Assembly: GCF_902806695.1 (NCBI RefSeq)
Contig: NZ_CADCXN010000063.1
Location: 1 to 39,915, forward strand
Direction of reading: 5' to 3'
From: Candidatus Methylobacter favarea
GTDB lineage: Bacteria > Pseudomonadota > Gammaproteobacteria > Methylococcales > Methylomonadaceae
Length of the DNA: 39,915 bases
Part shown: positions 18,991 to 28,285 of the stretch, in pieces
Numbering within the stretch: the first letter of the stretch is position 1
Layout of the letters: every line of letters begins with the position of its first letter
Program-made: the position numbers and the translations under genes
Notes under the pieces: generated by a model
What the model was told of the DNA's origin: nothing
Databases searched by the model: none
What the model saw: the letters and a program-made list of their open reading frames with translations, nothing else

Positions 18991-19868
18991 AGCGACATCG
19001 TCAAATTCTTCAGGTAAGCTAAAAAGTCATCTTTCAGCTCCTTGTGCATCAATCCATGCTCTACGGTTGCTATTAAAAAACCCAGCTTGGATCCGCAATC
19101 ATAACGCTTGCCTTCAAATTCATAGGCCAGCACCTGTTCATCGGCCAATAAATCAGCAATCGCATCCGTTAATTGAATCTCGCCGCCGGCCCCTCTTTCC
19201 GTCTTCCGGATCTTGTCAAAAATAGCAGGCGTCAGAATATAGCGCCCAACTACGGCCAGATTTGAGGGAGCTGCATCGGGTTCAGGCTTTTCCACAATCA
19301 GTTCAATAGCGCCCGCTGATCCTGAAAATTCAGCCGTGCTGACAATACCGTATTTATCGGTTTCGGAGGGGTCAATTCTTTCAACCCCCAGGATAGACGA
19401 CTGTTTTTCCTCATACAACTTAACCATCTGCGCCATACAACCGCGCGCGCCGTCCTGAATCAGGTCATCCGCCAGGATGATGGCAAAAGGCTCATCGCCT
19501 ATAACAGGCCGGGCGCAATAAACCGCATTACCAAGACCTAACGCTTCAGCCTGTCGAATAAAAATACAGGAGACATGCGGCGGCAGAATATCCTGAATCA
19601 GCTTCAGAATTTCAGCTTTACCCTTTGCTTCCAGCTCTTTTTCAAGTTCATAGGCTTTATCAAAGTGATCGATTATGGCGTTTTTACTGCGCCCGGTAAT
19701 AAAAATCATCGTATCGATGCCGGCCGCAACCGCTTCTTCTACCGCATATTGAATCAGCGGCTTATCCACAATAGGCAACATTTCCTTGGGACTTGCTTTG
19801 GTGGCGGGTAAAAAACGGGTTCCCAAGCCGGCCACCGGGAAAACTGCTTTGGTAATCTTTTTGCTCAT
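18987..19868 (-). CDS. galU: UTP-glucose-1-phosphate uridylyltransferase
   Basis: This enzyme makes UDP-glucose from UTP and glucose-1-phosphate for LPS, exopolysaccharide and glycogen-type sugars. The nucleotidyl-transferase start VFPVAGLGTRFLPATKASPKEMLPIVDKPLIQYAVEEA is classical. FAIILADDLI (about residue 130) holds the metal-binding aspartate, and LIVEKPEPDAAPSNLAVVGRYIL (about 190-212) is the sugar-binding region. The 293-residue length is normal. It lies 57 bp downstream of manC on the same strand, so the two probably share a transcript. Confidence 0.96.
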   Translation of the reverse strand: MSKKITKAVFPVAGLGTRFLPATKASPKEMLPIVDKPLIQYAVEEAVAAGIDTMIFITGRSKNAIIDHFDKAYELEKELEAKGKAEILKLIQDILPPHVSCIFIRQAEALGLGNAVYCARPVIGDEPFAIILADDLIQDGARGCMAQMVKLYEEKQSSILGVERIDPSETDKYGIVSTAEFSGSAGAIELIVEKPEPDAAPSNLAVVGRYILTPAIFDKIRKTERGAGGEIQLTDAIADLLADEQVLAYEFEGKRYDCGSKLGFLIATVEHGLMHKELKDDFLAYLKNLTMSL

Positions 19869-19925
19869 TAAAATTTTCCTTTATGACTACTGCTAAATAT
19901 CAAGTTATAAGATGGCAGTGAATTT

Positions 19926-21329
19926 TTAAACACGCCCGTATTTATCGTCAAAACGCACAATATCATCCTCCCCCAAATAGCCTCCTGACTGAACTTCAAC
20001 TATTTCCAAAGGAATAACGCCGGGATTTTCCAGGCAATGCACAGTGCCGAGCGGTATATAAACGGACTCATTTTCAGACAGCAATATCTTTTCATCGGCC
20101 TTGGTAACCAGAGCCGTCCCTTTTACTACTACCCAATGTTCGGCGCGATGATGATGCTTCTGCAGAGATAATTTGGCGCCTGGCTTGACCACAATCCGTT
20201 TGGTCTGGTGACGATCACCGCTGTCTACTGAATCATAATGGCCCCATGGCCGATACGCTTTCCTGTGAACATTCGCTTCACTGCGCTTAAGTTCCTTTAG
20301 CCGGGTAACGATTTGTTTTACTTCCTGCACTCTGTTTTTAGAGGCAATCATTACTGCGTCTTTCGTTTCCACAACCACCAAATCACGCACACCGATCACT
20401 GTAACCAGTTTATTTTCAGCGTAGATAAAGGAATTCTCCGTACCAACCGTCAATACATCGCCGCTGATGGCATTGCCCAGGCTGTCTTTATCGGTAACAT
20501 CCCATAAAGCGGACCATGACCCTACATCATTCCATCCCGCATCGAGCGGAATAACAACAGCCTTGTCAGTTTTTTCCATTACCGCATAATCGATAGAATC
20601 TGAAGAGGCGGAAGAAAAAATCTCTTTATCCAGCCGGACAAAATCCAGATCAACTTTAGCAGCTTTAAACGCTTTTTCGCAAATCGACAGCATTGTGGGA
20701 TTAAATTTTTCCAGTTCTTTCAGGAAGCTGCCGGCTTTAAAGGCGAACATGCCGCTATTCCAGAAATAATTCCCGGTTTGCAGATAGTGCGTAGCCGTAT
20801 CCAAATCGGGTTTCTCGACAAAGGCAGCGACATTAAAAGCAACTGCTCCCTGCTGTAAACTGTCCCGCTTGATATAGCCATATCCGGTTTCAGGTTCAGT
20901 TGGCACAATACCAAAGGTAACCAGAAACCCCTGGCCCGCCAAAATCTCAGCCTCTACAACAGCTTTATGAAAAGCTTCGAGATTGGAGATTACGTGATCT
21001 GCAGGTAAAACCAGCAAAACCTCATCCTCGGATTCTGCGGCTAATGCCGCCATAGCCACAGCCGGCGCCGTATTCTTGCCTACCGGTTCAAGGATAATAG
21101 CGGCTGGTTTTGCGCCTATTTCCCATAACTGTTCCGCCATCATGAAACGATGATCTTCATTGCACACAGCAATCGGTGCTTTTAATCCCACAAGCCCGGC
21201 CAGCCTAAGCAAGGTTTCCTGCACCATAGTGTGATCTGATACCAGCGGCAGAAACTGCTTCGGATACTGTCCCCGCGATAACGGCCATAGCCTTGTGCCT
21301 GAGCCGCCTGATAAGATAACTGGGATCAT
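19926..21329 (-). CDS. manC: Mannose-1-phosphate guanylyltransferase / mannose-6-phosphate isomerase
   Basis: A bifunctional enzyme of 467 residues. The N-terminal domain (MIPVILSGGSGTRLWPLSR, then YPKQFLPL) makes GDP-mannose from mannose-1-phosphate and GTP; FVEKPD near residue 175 binds the sugar phosphate. The C-terminal 130 residues are a type II isomerase cupin, with RPWGHYDSVDSG and the metal-binding LSLQKHHHRAEHWVVVKG. GDP-mannose feeds exopolysaccharide or O-antigen synthesis. It is followed by galU, so both precursors come from one locus. The name AlgA or CpsB would fit equally well. Confidence 0.95.
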   Translation of the reverse strand: MIPVILSGGSGTRLWPLSRGQYPKQFLPLVSDHTMVQETLLRLAGLVGLKAPIAVCNEDHRFMMAEQLWEIGAKPAAIILEPVGKNTAPAVAMAALAAESEDEVLLVLPADHVISNLEAFHKAVVEAEILAGQGFLVTFGIVPTEPETGYGYIKRDSLQQGAVAFNVAAFVEKPDLDTATHYLQTGNYFWNSGMFAFKAGSFLKELEKFNPTMLSICEKAFKAAKVDLDFVRLDKEIFSSASSDSIDYAVMEKTDKAVVIPLDAGWNDVGSWSALWDVTDKDSLGNAISGDVLTVGTENSFIYAENKLVTVIGVRDLVVVETKDAVMIASKNRVQEVKQIVTRLKELKRSEANVHRKAYRPWGHYDSVDSGDRHQTKRIVVKPGAKLSLQKHHHRAEHWVVVKGTALVTKADEKILLSENESVYIPLGTVHCLENPGVIPLEIVEVQSGGYLGEDDIVRFDDKYGRV

Positions 21330-21599
21330 ATCTTTTTCCTTCCTTTTGTTTTATTAAGGGATTTCTATCTCAAAATGAATTTAATCAATTTGGAAAATAC
21401 AGCTTTAATGCCCTGGCTTAAGGATTATAGCTTAACTCTTTCTTCAAAAAAATAAGGATGTATGGTTTGAATATAGCAGGGGGACTGCTTGCATGTGCGT
21501 GTTGAGTAATGGGCACAAGCCTATTGTAGCTGTCAGACAGGCAGAAAAAGCAAGGCATTGTTTTGAATTTTTCCGAAAAAATGATCAAGATCAGATGCC

Positions 21600-21916
21600 T
21601 GTGGCTGGTCTGATTAAGCACAAACACCATGAAATAAACCGTAGTCTCTTTGCCGCCAATCATTAGACCACGCGGTTGATCGTCATCAGCCTGATATTGC
21701 ATATACCGCACATAATAACCCGTTTGCTTGAAGCTGATCTCGTCCTTCAAGACTTGTTGAATACGAACGATCAGAAATGTTCAATCGGTCAACTGTTGCC
21801 TTGGGCATAGGTAACACTTTTACCGCTAACAAGCTGGGATAAGTTTGTAATAGGTGAGTAATATAGTTGCGATAGTCATCCAGTTTTTTGATTGTGTCGA
21901 TATCACCCGCGTCCAA
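21600..21916 (-). pseudogene. Frameshifted remnant of an unrecognised gene
   Basis: Two overlapping minus-strand frames read like pieces of one protein. The first starts at 21916 (MDAGDIDTIKKLDDY, then ITHLLQTYPSLLAVKV) and loses sense after TVDRLN. The sense appears to continue one frame over from about 21765 with FLIVRIQQVLKDEISF and QTGYYVRYMQYQADDDQPR. The opening is faintly like the YagK/YfjJ (inovirus Gp2-type) proteins, but I do not see that family's histidine motif. I assign no function. It lies beside an IS3 remnant. Confidence 0.3.
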
Positions 21917-21954
21917 ATAGTTGTCGCCTCAAATTTTCAGACACTTTTCCTAAA

Positions 21955-22425
21955 ACAGCAGTATTCTCGCGAGTTCAAAGAGCAAGCCCTGGCTGAAGCC
22001 GCTGCCTTTGCTGATCCTGAAAAAAGCTCCGGGCGCCGGTGGCGGGCGAGACCGAATAACCTGCCTTCAGCCGCGCCACACCTGATTGAAGCGATCGCCT
22101 AAGCCTGCAGCCTGGGCCAGTCATCCTGCCTTCCGATAACGGTAGCCCCAGGCCAGGCGCCGCCTGCAACAGCTCGGCGTCATGTCCTCGCTGAGCCGCC
22201 CGGTCTCGTGAATGGGTAGCCGATTTAGGGCCTTGGTACAACCACGAGCATCGGCATAGTGCCATTGGCTGGGCTAGACCGGCGCAGCGCCATGCCGGGC
22301 TGGATGAGGCACTGTTGAATCAACGCCAAGTGCTTTACGAAGACGCCTGCCGCCAAACCCTTCGGCGTCACGTTCGATATGGTGAAAAAAATAAAGATGT
22401 TACTTATTTACGAGGGAATCTTTAG
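21955..22425 (+). pseudogene. Collapsed IS3-family transposase remnant
   Basis: Pieces of an IS3-type transposase survive in changing frames. QQYSREFKEQALAEA (from about 21956) is like the start of OrfA proteins. At 22158-22206 RRLQQLGVMSSLSRPVS matches the OrfB block before the catalytic core's DNxxxES segment. From 22210 an open frame without a start codon reads EWVADLGPWYNHEHRHSAIG, then RPAQRHAGLDEALLNQRQ, ending at TAG 22423-22425. This is the well-known WYN...HRHSAI C-terminal block of IS3 OrfB. The segment that should hold the catalytic glutamate between the last two pieces is deleted, so the element is dead. Confidence 0.8.
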
Positions 22426-22527
22426 GGCCACCCAGTTTCGGTACGGATTAATGGCGGTTTTGTATAATTCCTAGAGCTACTTCATGAGATAGAGAAGTGG
22501 ATCCGTTTAGTCCGGGGCAAAATAGGC

Positions 22528-22788
22528 TTAAAAATCAAAATCCAGATCTAATTCATCAAAATCACTGAGCTGCTCTTGTAATCTTTTCTTCTCCCAATAC
22601 ATTTCAATTTTTCTGCGTGCAGCCATCTTTTTGACCCCTCGGTCATTTTCTTGGGGCAAAGTAATATCTTCATCGTTTAAGCTTAAATCGAATTCTTCAA
22701 TGTCAATTTCAACATCGTCTTTACTATTGTCATCTTTGGAATTAGAAATAGATTTATCAACTACAGATTTAGATGATTTTTTAGTCAT
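22528..22788 (-). CDS. Small acidic protein, PA3496-like
   Basis: An 86-residue, highly charged protein. The first half is acidic and low in complexity (DDVEIDIEEFDLSLNDEDITL). The second half has a basic helix AARRKIEMYWEKKRLQEQL, then an acidic tail ELDLDFDF. This helix-plus-acidic-end layout is like the PA3496 family of putative envelope-integrity proteins; I give that name with moderate trust only. No signal peptide or membrane segment is seen. The gene is divergent from the cold-shock gene with about 470 AT-rich bases between them. Confidence 0.6.
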   Translation of the reverse strand: MTKKSSKSVVDKSISNSKDDNSKDDVEIDIEEFDLSLNDEDITLPQENDRGVKKMAARRKIEMYWEKKRLQEQLSDFDELDLDFDF

Positions 22789-23081
22789 ACCGTTAAACCA
22801 ACCTTAAAAAAAACATGCCCTTTGTCGCAACTGCCAGTAAAGCCAAATTATACTAAGGCTCCGATAAAATCCTATCTTGCGCTTATCAGGCTTCAATTGA
22901 CTATAATTAATTTTTATTAAAATGACACCGTACCTCTTAAATAGTGCCTTGCCGATTATAAAATCCTATCCTGGTTAAAAATACTAAAATTTTAAGCGTA
23001 TAAATAATTAAGGCAATTACTTACTAGTTCATTTTGGTAAATGTATTAACATATTGATAATCATAATATGTAATAATAAAA

Positions 23082-23261
23082 TTGATTTCCCTGACAGGTA
23101 TCTGTACAATTAGTTTAGCTTGAAATTGATTTATCTTTATGCTTATCTCTACGAAGTTTTTACTGCAATTGCTCGTCCTGTTTATCATCAAGTAATTCTT
23201 AAATTTTCCAGCTTCATCGCCTCACAAGGCGCTAATTACTAATTTTTACAGGATTACAATT
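23082..23261 (+). promoter_or_regulatory. Promoter and long 5' leader of the cold-shock gene
   Basis: TTGATT at 23082-23087 and TACAAT at 23105-23110 are 17 bp apart, a good sigma-70 match. Transcription would start near 23117, giving a leader of about 145 nt. CspA-type genes are known for such long leaders, which refold at low temperature. A small stem CGCC-TCACAA-GGCG lies about 30 nt before the ATG, and AGGA serves as ribosome site. The remaining bases from 22789 are AT-rich, with no gene seen. Confidence 0.55.
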
Positions 23262-23462
23262 ATGACTACCGGCACTGTTAAATGGTTTAATGCTGAAAAA
23301 GGCTTTGGTTTTATTCAGCAAGAAAGCGGCCCCGATGTTTTTGTTCACTTTCGCAATATTAATGGCTCTGGCTTTAAATCCCTTGATGAAGGACAAAAAG
23401 TACGGTTCAATGTGACGCAAGGACAAAAAGGTCCGCAAGCAGAAGAAGTCACTCTCATTTAA
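23262..23462 (+). CDS. CspA-family cold-shock protein
   Basis: A 66-residue single cold-shock domain, an RNA chaperone that melts secondary structure. Both nucleic-acid-binding motifs are present: RNP1 as KGFGFI (residues 14-19) and RNP2 as VFVHF (about 27-31). The start [11 protein letters not shown] is the family hallmark. The gene is single, with its own long leader and a hairpin after the stop. The paralogue it corresponds to (CspA, CspC, CspE and so on) cannot be told. Confidence 0.95.
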   Translation: MTTGTVKWFNAEKGFGFIQQESGPDVFVHFRNINGSGFKSLDEGQKVRFNVTQGQKGPQAEEVTLI

Positions 23463-23479
23463 TTGCATTAATCAACTGT

Positions 23480-23512
23480 AGCCTGCTTATTGGCAGGCTT
23501 CAGCGTTAATTT
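23480..23512 (+). terminator. Hairpin after the cold-shock gene
   Basis: AGCCTGC (23480-23486) pairs exactly with GCAGGCT (23493-23499) around a 6-nt loop, 17 bp after the stop. The T tract is poor (TCAGCGTTAATTTT), so it may stop transcription weakly or stabilise the 3' end. Confidence 0.55.
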
Positions 23513-23974
23513 TCATCCCTCCCGGCTTTACTCAAGCCGCTAATTTTTTGCACTACTGGCATTCTCTTTAAAACGACCAGTTAAAAAACTGGCCGGCGTC
23601 TGTTTCCCCCGATTTAAAGTTTCACATTGTTCAAACCATGCATAGCTGTGTCAAATAAAAATCATCGCTCAATAAAATGAGTTGATTAAACCGGACTGAG
23701 CTTGGGTGTAAAAGTATTTATGGATATAATCCTGCATCGATGCAGAATTTGAAGTCAGTTGAAGAGGAATTACCAACCTGTTTCGGAAAACGGCGGAACT
23801 TTTAGTAACTAAAACCAGCGACTGGAGAGCACGATAATAATTATCAAGACTGTCTTCTTTCTGGCAAGGGGCTTTAACTTAAGTTCGCGGCATGGCAACC
23901 TAAGCCTTACGCAGAAGGAGTTTGTTTCTGGCGGTCAGCTTTGAAGCCCTGAAACATTTGCCATATAGGAGTAA
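23513..23974. other. Intergenic region before the ABC1-kinase unit
   Basis: No gene is supported. Small palindromes are present: CCAGTT-AAAA-AACTGG at 23577-23592, and CTGCATCGATGCAG near 23741. No complete promoter or tRNA was recognised. Confidence 0.45.
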
Positions 23975-24082
23975 ATGATGACCATAGCAAATCCGGTTGG
24001 CCAACCTCACCTTCAGCACAGCATAGCAATGGGACGTGTCGGTCATCCTGTTGTCTGTATCTCTAATCCAAAAATAAAATAA
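23975..24082 (+). CDS. Possible 35-residue leader or small protein
   Basis: A short ORF starts MMTIANPVGQPHLQHSIAMG and ends at TAA 24080-24082. It has one of the best ribosome sites in the area (AGGAG, 3 nt before the first ATG and 6 nt before the second), and it stops 9 bp before the ATG of the ABC1 kinase. It could be a real small protein, or a leader whose translation helps expression of the kinase. No domain, signal peptide or membrane segment is seen. Confidence 0.4.
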   Translation: MMTIANPVGQPHLQHSIAMGRVGHPVVCISNPKIK

Positions 24083-24091
24083 CGGAACACT

Positions 24092-25774
24092 ATGTTGTGG
24101 GAAATGTTAAATGCGGCAAGAGATCTGGGTAGAGCTCATGCTATTGCATCAGTATTAATACGCTATGGATTTGGCGGTTTTGTTCGCGCTTTGGGTCTAG
24201 GTAATGCAGTGGAGCATGCGGGTAGAGTGCTGAATTGGCAACGTACGGAAAACTACGTAAATCTGGATACTCCTCAGCGCATACGTCGTGTACTTGAGGA
24301 ATTGGGACCTACCTTCATTAAATTAGGGCAAATTTTCGCCACTCGCATGGATGTATTTCCTCCTCCCTATATTGCAGAATTCGAAAAACTTCAGGATCAG
24401 GCGCCTCCCGTAGCCTTTGAAGAGTTACTTTCCCAGATTGAAGAAGATATCGGCGGAAGTATCGGGGAAATATTTTCAGAACTTGACAGACAGCCCCTTG
24501 CAGCTGCTTCGATTGCCCAGGTTCATAAAGCCATACTAAAGGACGGGACGCAGGTTATTTTAAAAATTCGCAGACCGGGCTTACATAAAATCATTGAAGC
24601 TGATTTACGGCTTTTACAAAGGATTATTGATATTGCCGAATCTGAAGTACCCGAGCTTCGCCGCTTTCACCCCAGAGAAATACTTCGCCAGTTCAATCAG
24701 TCACTGCGACGGGAACTTGATCTGGCGGCCGAGTGTAGAAATGCAGAACGCGTAGCGGCCAATTTAGCCGATGATCTTAATATCAAAATACCAAAAGTAT
24801 ATTGGCAATGGACCGGCGAAAGCCTTAATGTCCAGGAATATATTCAGGGCATCTCAGGCAGAGATCTGGCGTCTGTGGAAAAACAAGGACTAAACAGGAA
24901 GCTGTTGGCCGATCGAGGCGCCCGTGCCGTTATGAGAATGATAATGGAAGACGGCTTTTTTCATGCTGACCCGCATCCTGGAAATGTATTTTATTTACCG
25001 GGAAATAAACTGGCGTTTATTGATTTTGGAATGATCGGGCGTTTAACTGAAGAGCGCAGGGGACAGGTCGTCAGTTTGTTGCATGGCATGCTTAACCATG
25101 AGCCTGCTAAAGTGGCGGAGATATTTGAAGATTGGTCAGACAATATCGACACCGATGAACAAGTGCTCACTGTTGAAATAGAGGACTTTGTTGATCAATA
25201 CAGTTCGCTTTCGTTAAAGGAATTAAATCTTACGGTAATGCTGAGTGACCTGATGGCATTATTGAGAAATCATAAACTGATTTTACCAGCCGATCTGGCT
25301 TTGCTGATCAAAACATATATTACTATGGACGGTCTTGGAAGGCACCTTAACCCGGATTTTAACCTCCTGGTTTTTGCCGCTCCTTATACCCAGGCAATCA
25401 TGCAGGAACGCTACAGTCCTGAAGCTTTCGCCAGGCGCGGCTGGCAAAGCCTGATCAGTGGCGCTGATTTGCTGCTGAACCTGCCAAAAGACCTGCGCAA
25501 GCTTGTACGTATATCACGAAAAAGGGGTTTTCAGGTCGATGTCACCGTCAGGCATCTCGATTACTATGCCAATAAAACGGATAATGCCATCAGCCGGCTA
25601 ACCATGGGTATAGTAACATCGGCGCTTATTATTGGTTCTTCTATTATTATGACGGTAAAAGGCGGACCAGAATTATTCGGTTTACCTGCATTCGGCTTTC
25701 TCGGCTATACAATTGCTACCGCAGGGGGTATCTGGCTACTGCTTTCCATTTGGAAAAGCGGCAATAATCCGTGA
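24092..25774 (+). CDS. ABC1/UbiB-family atypical kinase
   Basis: A 560-residue ABC1/ADCK/UbiB protein kinase-like protein. The family's KxGQ motif is in LGPTFIKLGQIFATR (about residue 75), the alanine-rich loop is AAASIAQVHKA (about 137), the ion-pair lysine follows in VILKIRRPG, and the catalytic and metal region is EDGFFHADPHPGNVFYLPGNKLAFIDFGMIGR (about 288-320). Two membrane helices end the protein (LTMGIVTSALIIGSSIIM and FGFLGYTIATAGGIWLLLSIW), as in UbiB. UbiB supports ubiquinone synthesis. No other ubi gene lies nearby, and proteobacteria often have several ABC1 paralogues, so I give no symbol. Confidence 0.9.
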   Translation: MLWEMLNAARDLGRAHAIASVLIRYGFGGFVRALGLGNAVEHAGRVLNWQRTENYVNLDTPQRIRRVLEELGPTFIKLGQIFATRMDVFPPPYIAEFEKLQDQAPPVAFEELLSQIEEDIGGSIGEIFSELDRQPLAAASIAQVHKAILKDGTQVILKIRRPGLHKIIEADLRLLQRIIDIAESEVPELRRFHPREILRQFNQSLRRELDLAAECRNAERVAANLADDLNIKIPKVYWQWTGESLNVQEYIQGISGRDLASVEKQGLNRKLLADRGARAVMRMIMEDGFFHADPHPGNVFYLPGNKLAFIDFGMIGRLTEERRGQVVSLLHGMLNHEPAKVAEIFEDWSDNIDTDEQVLTVEIEDFVDQYSSLSLKELNLTVMLSDLMALLRNHKLILPADLALLIKTYITMDGLGRHLNPDFNLLVFAAPYTQAIMQERYSPEAFARRGWQSLISGADLLLNLPKDLRKLVRISRKRGFQVDVTVRHLDYYANKTDNAISRLTMGIVTSALIIGSSIIMTVKGGPELFGLPAFGFLGYTIATAGGIWLLLSIWKSGNNP

Positions 25775-25962
25775 CAATATAACCTCAGCAAAGCTAAACA
25801 GGAAGCTTCAGTATACTCACCTTAATGTTGTCAATGATCTCTAATTATAAATGTACAGTTGTCGGCTGGGTTATTATGGCGCTAAGCAAAGTCAGTCTCT
25901 GTCCCGTTTATATATTTTTTTGAACCCTTAATTTCAATGGCAAGCAGATTCAGACCAAGCTT

Positions 25963-26913
25963 ATGATATCAACAGATAATGCTGCGGCAAAATTACAATC
26001 CTATTTTGAGCACCAGGTAATCCGGCTAAAATCCGGCGAAAATTTTCGGAAACTGCTGGCTATGCCGCCGGTAAAACGCTGGGCTACCATAGGCGGGCTG
26101 TTTTTATTAGCGCAACTCGTGATTTTTGGCAGTTTGTATCTGATTTTCGGAAAGATCGTCGTTATCGGCTTTTTTGCCAGTATCGCGGCCGGACTGGCGA
26201 CAGGCCTCGGCGCCCTGCCGGCGCTGTTTTTTAAAAATATTTCAAGTAATATTTTTAACAGCATGCTCGGCGCTGCCGCCGGTGTCATGCTCGCCGCCAC
26301 GGCGTTTTCCCTGCTGGTTCCCGGCATGGCCTACGGCAATCAAATCTGGCCCGGCAACGGCATTTATGTGGTTTCTATCGGCATGGCGACCGGTGCTGTG
26401 TTTCTGCATTTTGCCGATCGTCAACTACCGCATGTCCGTTTTGATTCAGTATCGGATACCCAACTAAATTCGTTACAAAAAGTCTGGCTTTTTATTATAG
26501 CGATTACTATTCACAATTTTCCTGAAGGCATGTCGGTAGGGGTCAGTTTTGGTTCCGGCGAAATGAAAAACGGTATTGTTCTGGCTATTGCCATTGCCCT
26601 GCAAAATATTCCTGAGGGTCTGGCTGTGGCCCTGCCGCTAGTGGGCCTGGGTTATAACAAATGGAGAGCCATAACTATCGCCGCCATAACAGGTCTGGTC
26701 GAGCCGGTCGGCGGTTTGTTAGGTATCACCATGGTTACGGTATTCGAACCTGTTCTGCCCTTGGCCATGGGCTTTGCTGCCGGCGCCATGCTGTTTGTTA
26801 TCTCTGAGGAAATCATTCCCGAAACTCACTCCCAGGGTCGATCGCGCTACGCGACTTTCGCTTTAATGATCGGCTTCATCATTATGATGATTCTGGACAA
26901 TATGCTGGGCTAA
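25963..26913 (+). CDS. ZIP-family metal transporter
   Basis: A 316-residue divalent-metal permease of the ZIP family (ZupT/GufA type), likely importing zinc or related ions. The two signature helices are adjacent: HNFPEGMSVGVSFG (about residues 182-195) and QNIPEGLAVALPLVG (about 212-226), with the histidine, glutamates and asparagines that bind metal. The first 45 residues are polar and contain an amphipathic part before the first helix, an extension longer than in small ZupT proteins. Eight hydrophobic segments can be traced. No good ribosome site precedes the ATG. It stands alone; the following 272 bp up to gcvT hold no gene I can support and no recognisable glycine riboswitch. Confidence 0.9.
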   Translation: MISTDNAAAKLQSYFEHQVIRLKSGENFRKLLAMPPVKRWATIGGLFLLAQLVIFGSLYLIFGKIVVIGFFASIAAGLATGLGALPALFFKNISSNIFNSMLGAAAGVMLAATAFSLLVPGMAYGNQIWPGNGIYVVSIGMATGAVFLHFADRQLPHVRFDSVSDTQLNSLQKVWLFIIAITIHNFPEGMSVGVSFGSGEMKNGIVLAIAIALQNIPEGLAVALPLVGLGYNKWRAITIAAITGLVEPVGGLLGITMVTVFEPVLPLAMGFAAGAMLFVISEEIIPETHSQGRSRYATFALMIGFIIMMILDNMLG

Positions 26914-27185
26914 CTCTTGCCATTTACCGCATTTCAAGTAAAACGCACTGGTGCGGCCTTCGCGTTTATTAAGATCACAAAGAAACATATTCAACTACTT
27001 GAATATTTCTACCGTTACTCTTGCAGACCGGACTTTGGGCTTTTTGCAAAGCAATCGGCGATATTTTTACCTTTTAGCGGCAGTAAGCCCGGTCGAAATT
27101 CACAAGCGGGGTTAGTGATCAACTTGGTTTAATATTTTTTCAAGGTTACACTAGCCTTTGCTCAAACTCCGGGACTAACGCCGCC

Positions 27186-28280
27186 ATGTTAAAACAAACG
27201 CCTCTTTTCGATCTTCATCTTGAGTCGGGCGCAAAAATGGTGCCCTTTGCAGGTTACCAGATGCCGGTGCACTATACTCAAGGCATTATTCACGAACATC
27301 TGCACTGCCGCAGCCATGCCGGTTTTTTCGATATTTCACATATGGGGCAATGCCTGATTCGGGGCGATAGCGCTGCAAGTGAACTTGAGCAGCTAACGCC
27401 CAGCGATATTACAGGGCTTGAGCCAGGCCAGCAAAAATATACCGTATTAACCAATAGCAATGGCGGCATTATTGATGACATCATTGTCACCCGTAACGCA
27501 TCCGGATTAATGATTATTGTCAATGCGGCCTGCAAGGACAAGGATTTTGCGCACTTAAAGAGCCATTTATCCGACCGCTGTCATTTCGAAGACCTGCCTG
27601 ATCATGCCTTGTTCGCTTTGCAAGGCCCTGCTGCCGCCATGATCATGCAAAAATTTTCTCCGGAAACGGCAGACTTATCTTTTATGCAAAGCTGTGAAGC
27701 TGACATCAGCGGTATAAAATGCAATATCAGCCGCAGCGGCTATACCGGCGAAGACGGCTTTGAAATTTCGGTAGCCAATCATTACGCCGACCAGCTTGCC
27801 CGCTTATTACTTGCCGAAGATGAGGTTGAGCCTATTGGTCTGGGAGCGAGAGATACCTTGCGTCTGGAAGCCGGGCTGTGCCTTTATGGGCACGAACTCA
27901 CGGAAGCGATTACGCCGGTAGAAGCAGGATTGCAATGGGTATTTAAAAAAGGCCATAGCAAATTTCCTGGCGCCCACAGAATTCTGGATCAGTTGCAGCA
28001 TGGCGCAGAAAGAATCCGCACAGGCCTTGTGGTCGATAGCAAAATCCCGGTTCGGGAAGGCAGTGTTATTATTAATAACGAAGCTATGCCGATTGGTCAT
28101 GTCACTAGCGGCAGTTTTTCCCCCAGTTTGGGCAGGCCGATTGCAATGGCGCTGCTTGACCGAAGTTCCGCAAGCCCTGGCAATATACTGTACGCCAAAG
28201 TCAGGGAGCGCGAGATTGCCGTTGCTGTCAGCAAACTGCCCTTTATTCCCCATCATCATTACCGCTTAAAAAAGAGCTGA
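27186..28280 (+). CDS. gcvT: Aminomethyltransferase, glycine cleavage T protein
   Basis: This is the T protein of the glycine cleavage system. It takes the aminomethyl group from the H protein's lipoyl arm, releases ammonia and gives 5,10-methylene-tetrahydrofolate. The 364-residue length equals that of E. coli GcvT. Family blocks are present: [24 protein letters not shown] at the start, [13 protein letters not shown] (about 43-55), [14 protein letters not shown] (about 182) and [21 protein letters not shown] (about 219-239). It is followed after 5 bp by gcvP. The usual middle gene gcvH is absent. Confidence 0.97.
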   Translation: MLKQTPLFDLHLESGAKMVPFAGYQMPVHYTQGIIHEHLHCRSHAGFFDISHMGQCLIRGDSAASELEQLTPSDITGLEPGQQKYTVLTNSNGGIIDDIIVTRNASGLMIIVNAACKDKDFAHLKSHLSDRCHFEDLPDHALFALQGPAAAMIMQKFSPETADLSFMQSCEADISGIKCNISRSGYTGEDGFEISVANHYADQLARLLLAEDEVEPIGLGARDTLRLEAGLCLYGHELTEAITPVEAGLQWVFKKGHSKFPGAHRILDQLQHGAERIRTGLVVDSKIPVREGSVIINNEAMPIGHVTSGSFSPSLGRPIAMALLDRSSASPGNILYAKVREREIAVAVSKLPFIPHHHYRLKKS

Positions 28281-28285
28281 ACATC

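Noticed and set aside
26917-27132. 71-codon plus-strand ORF between the ZIP gene and gcvT
   Set aside because: It starts at TTG almost on the previous stop, has no ribosome site and no family likeness.
26914-27185. Glycine riboswitch before gcvT
   Set aside because: I looked for the aptamer's conserved pattern and did not find it; a covariance-model scan would settle it.
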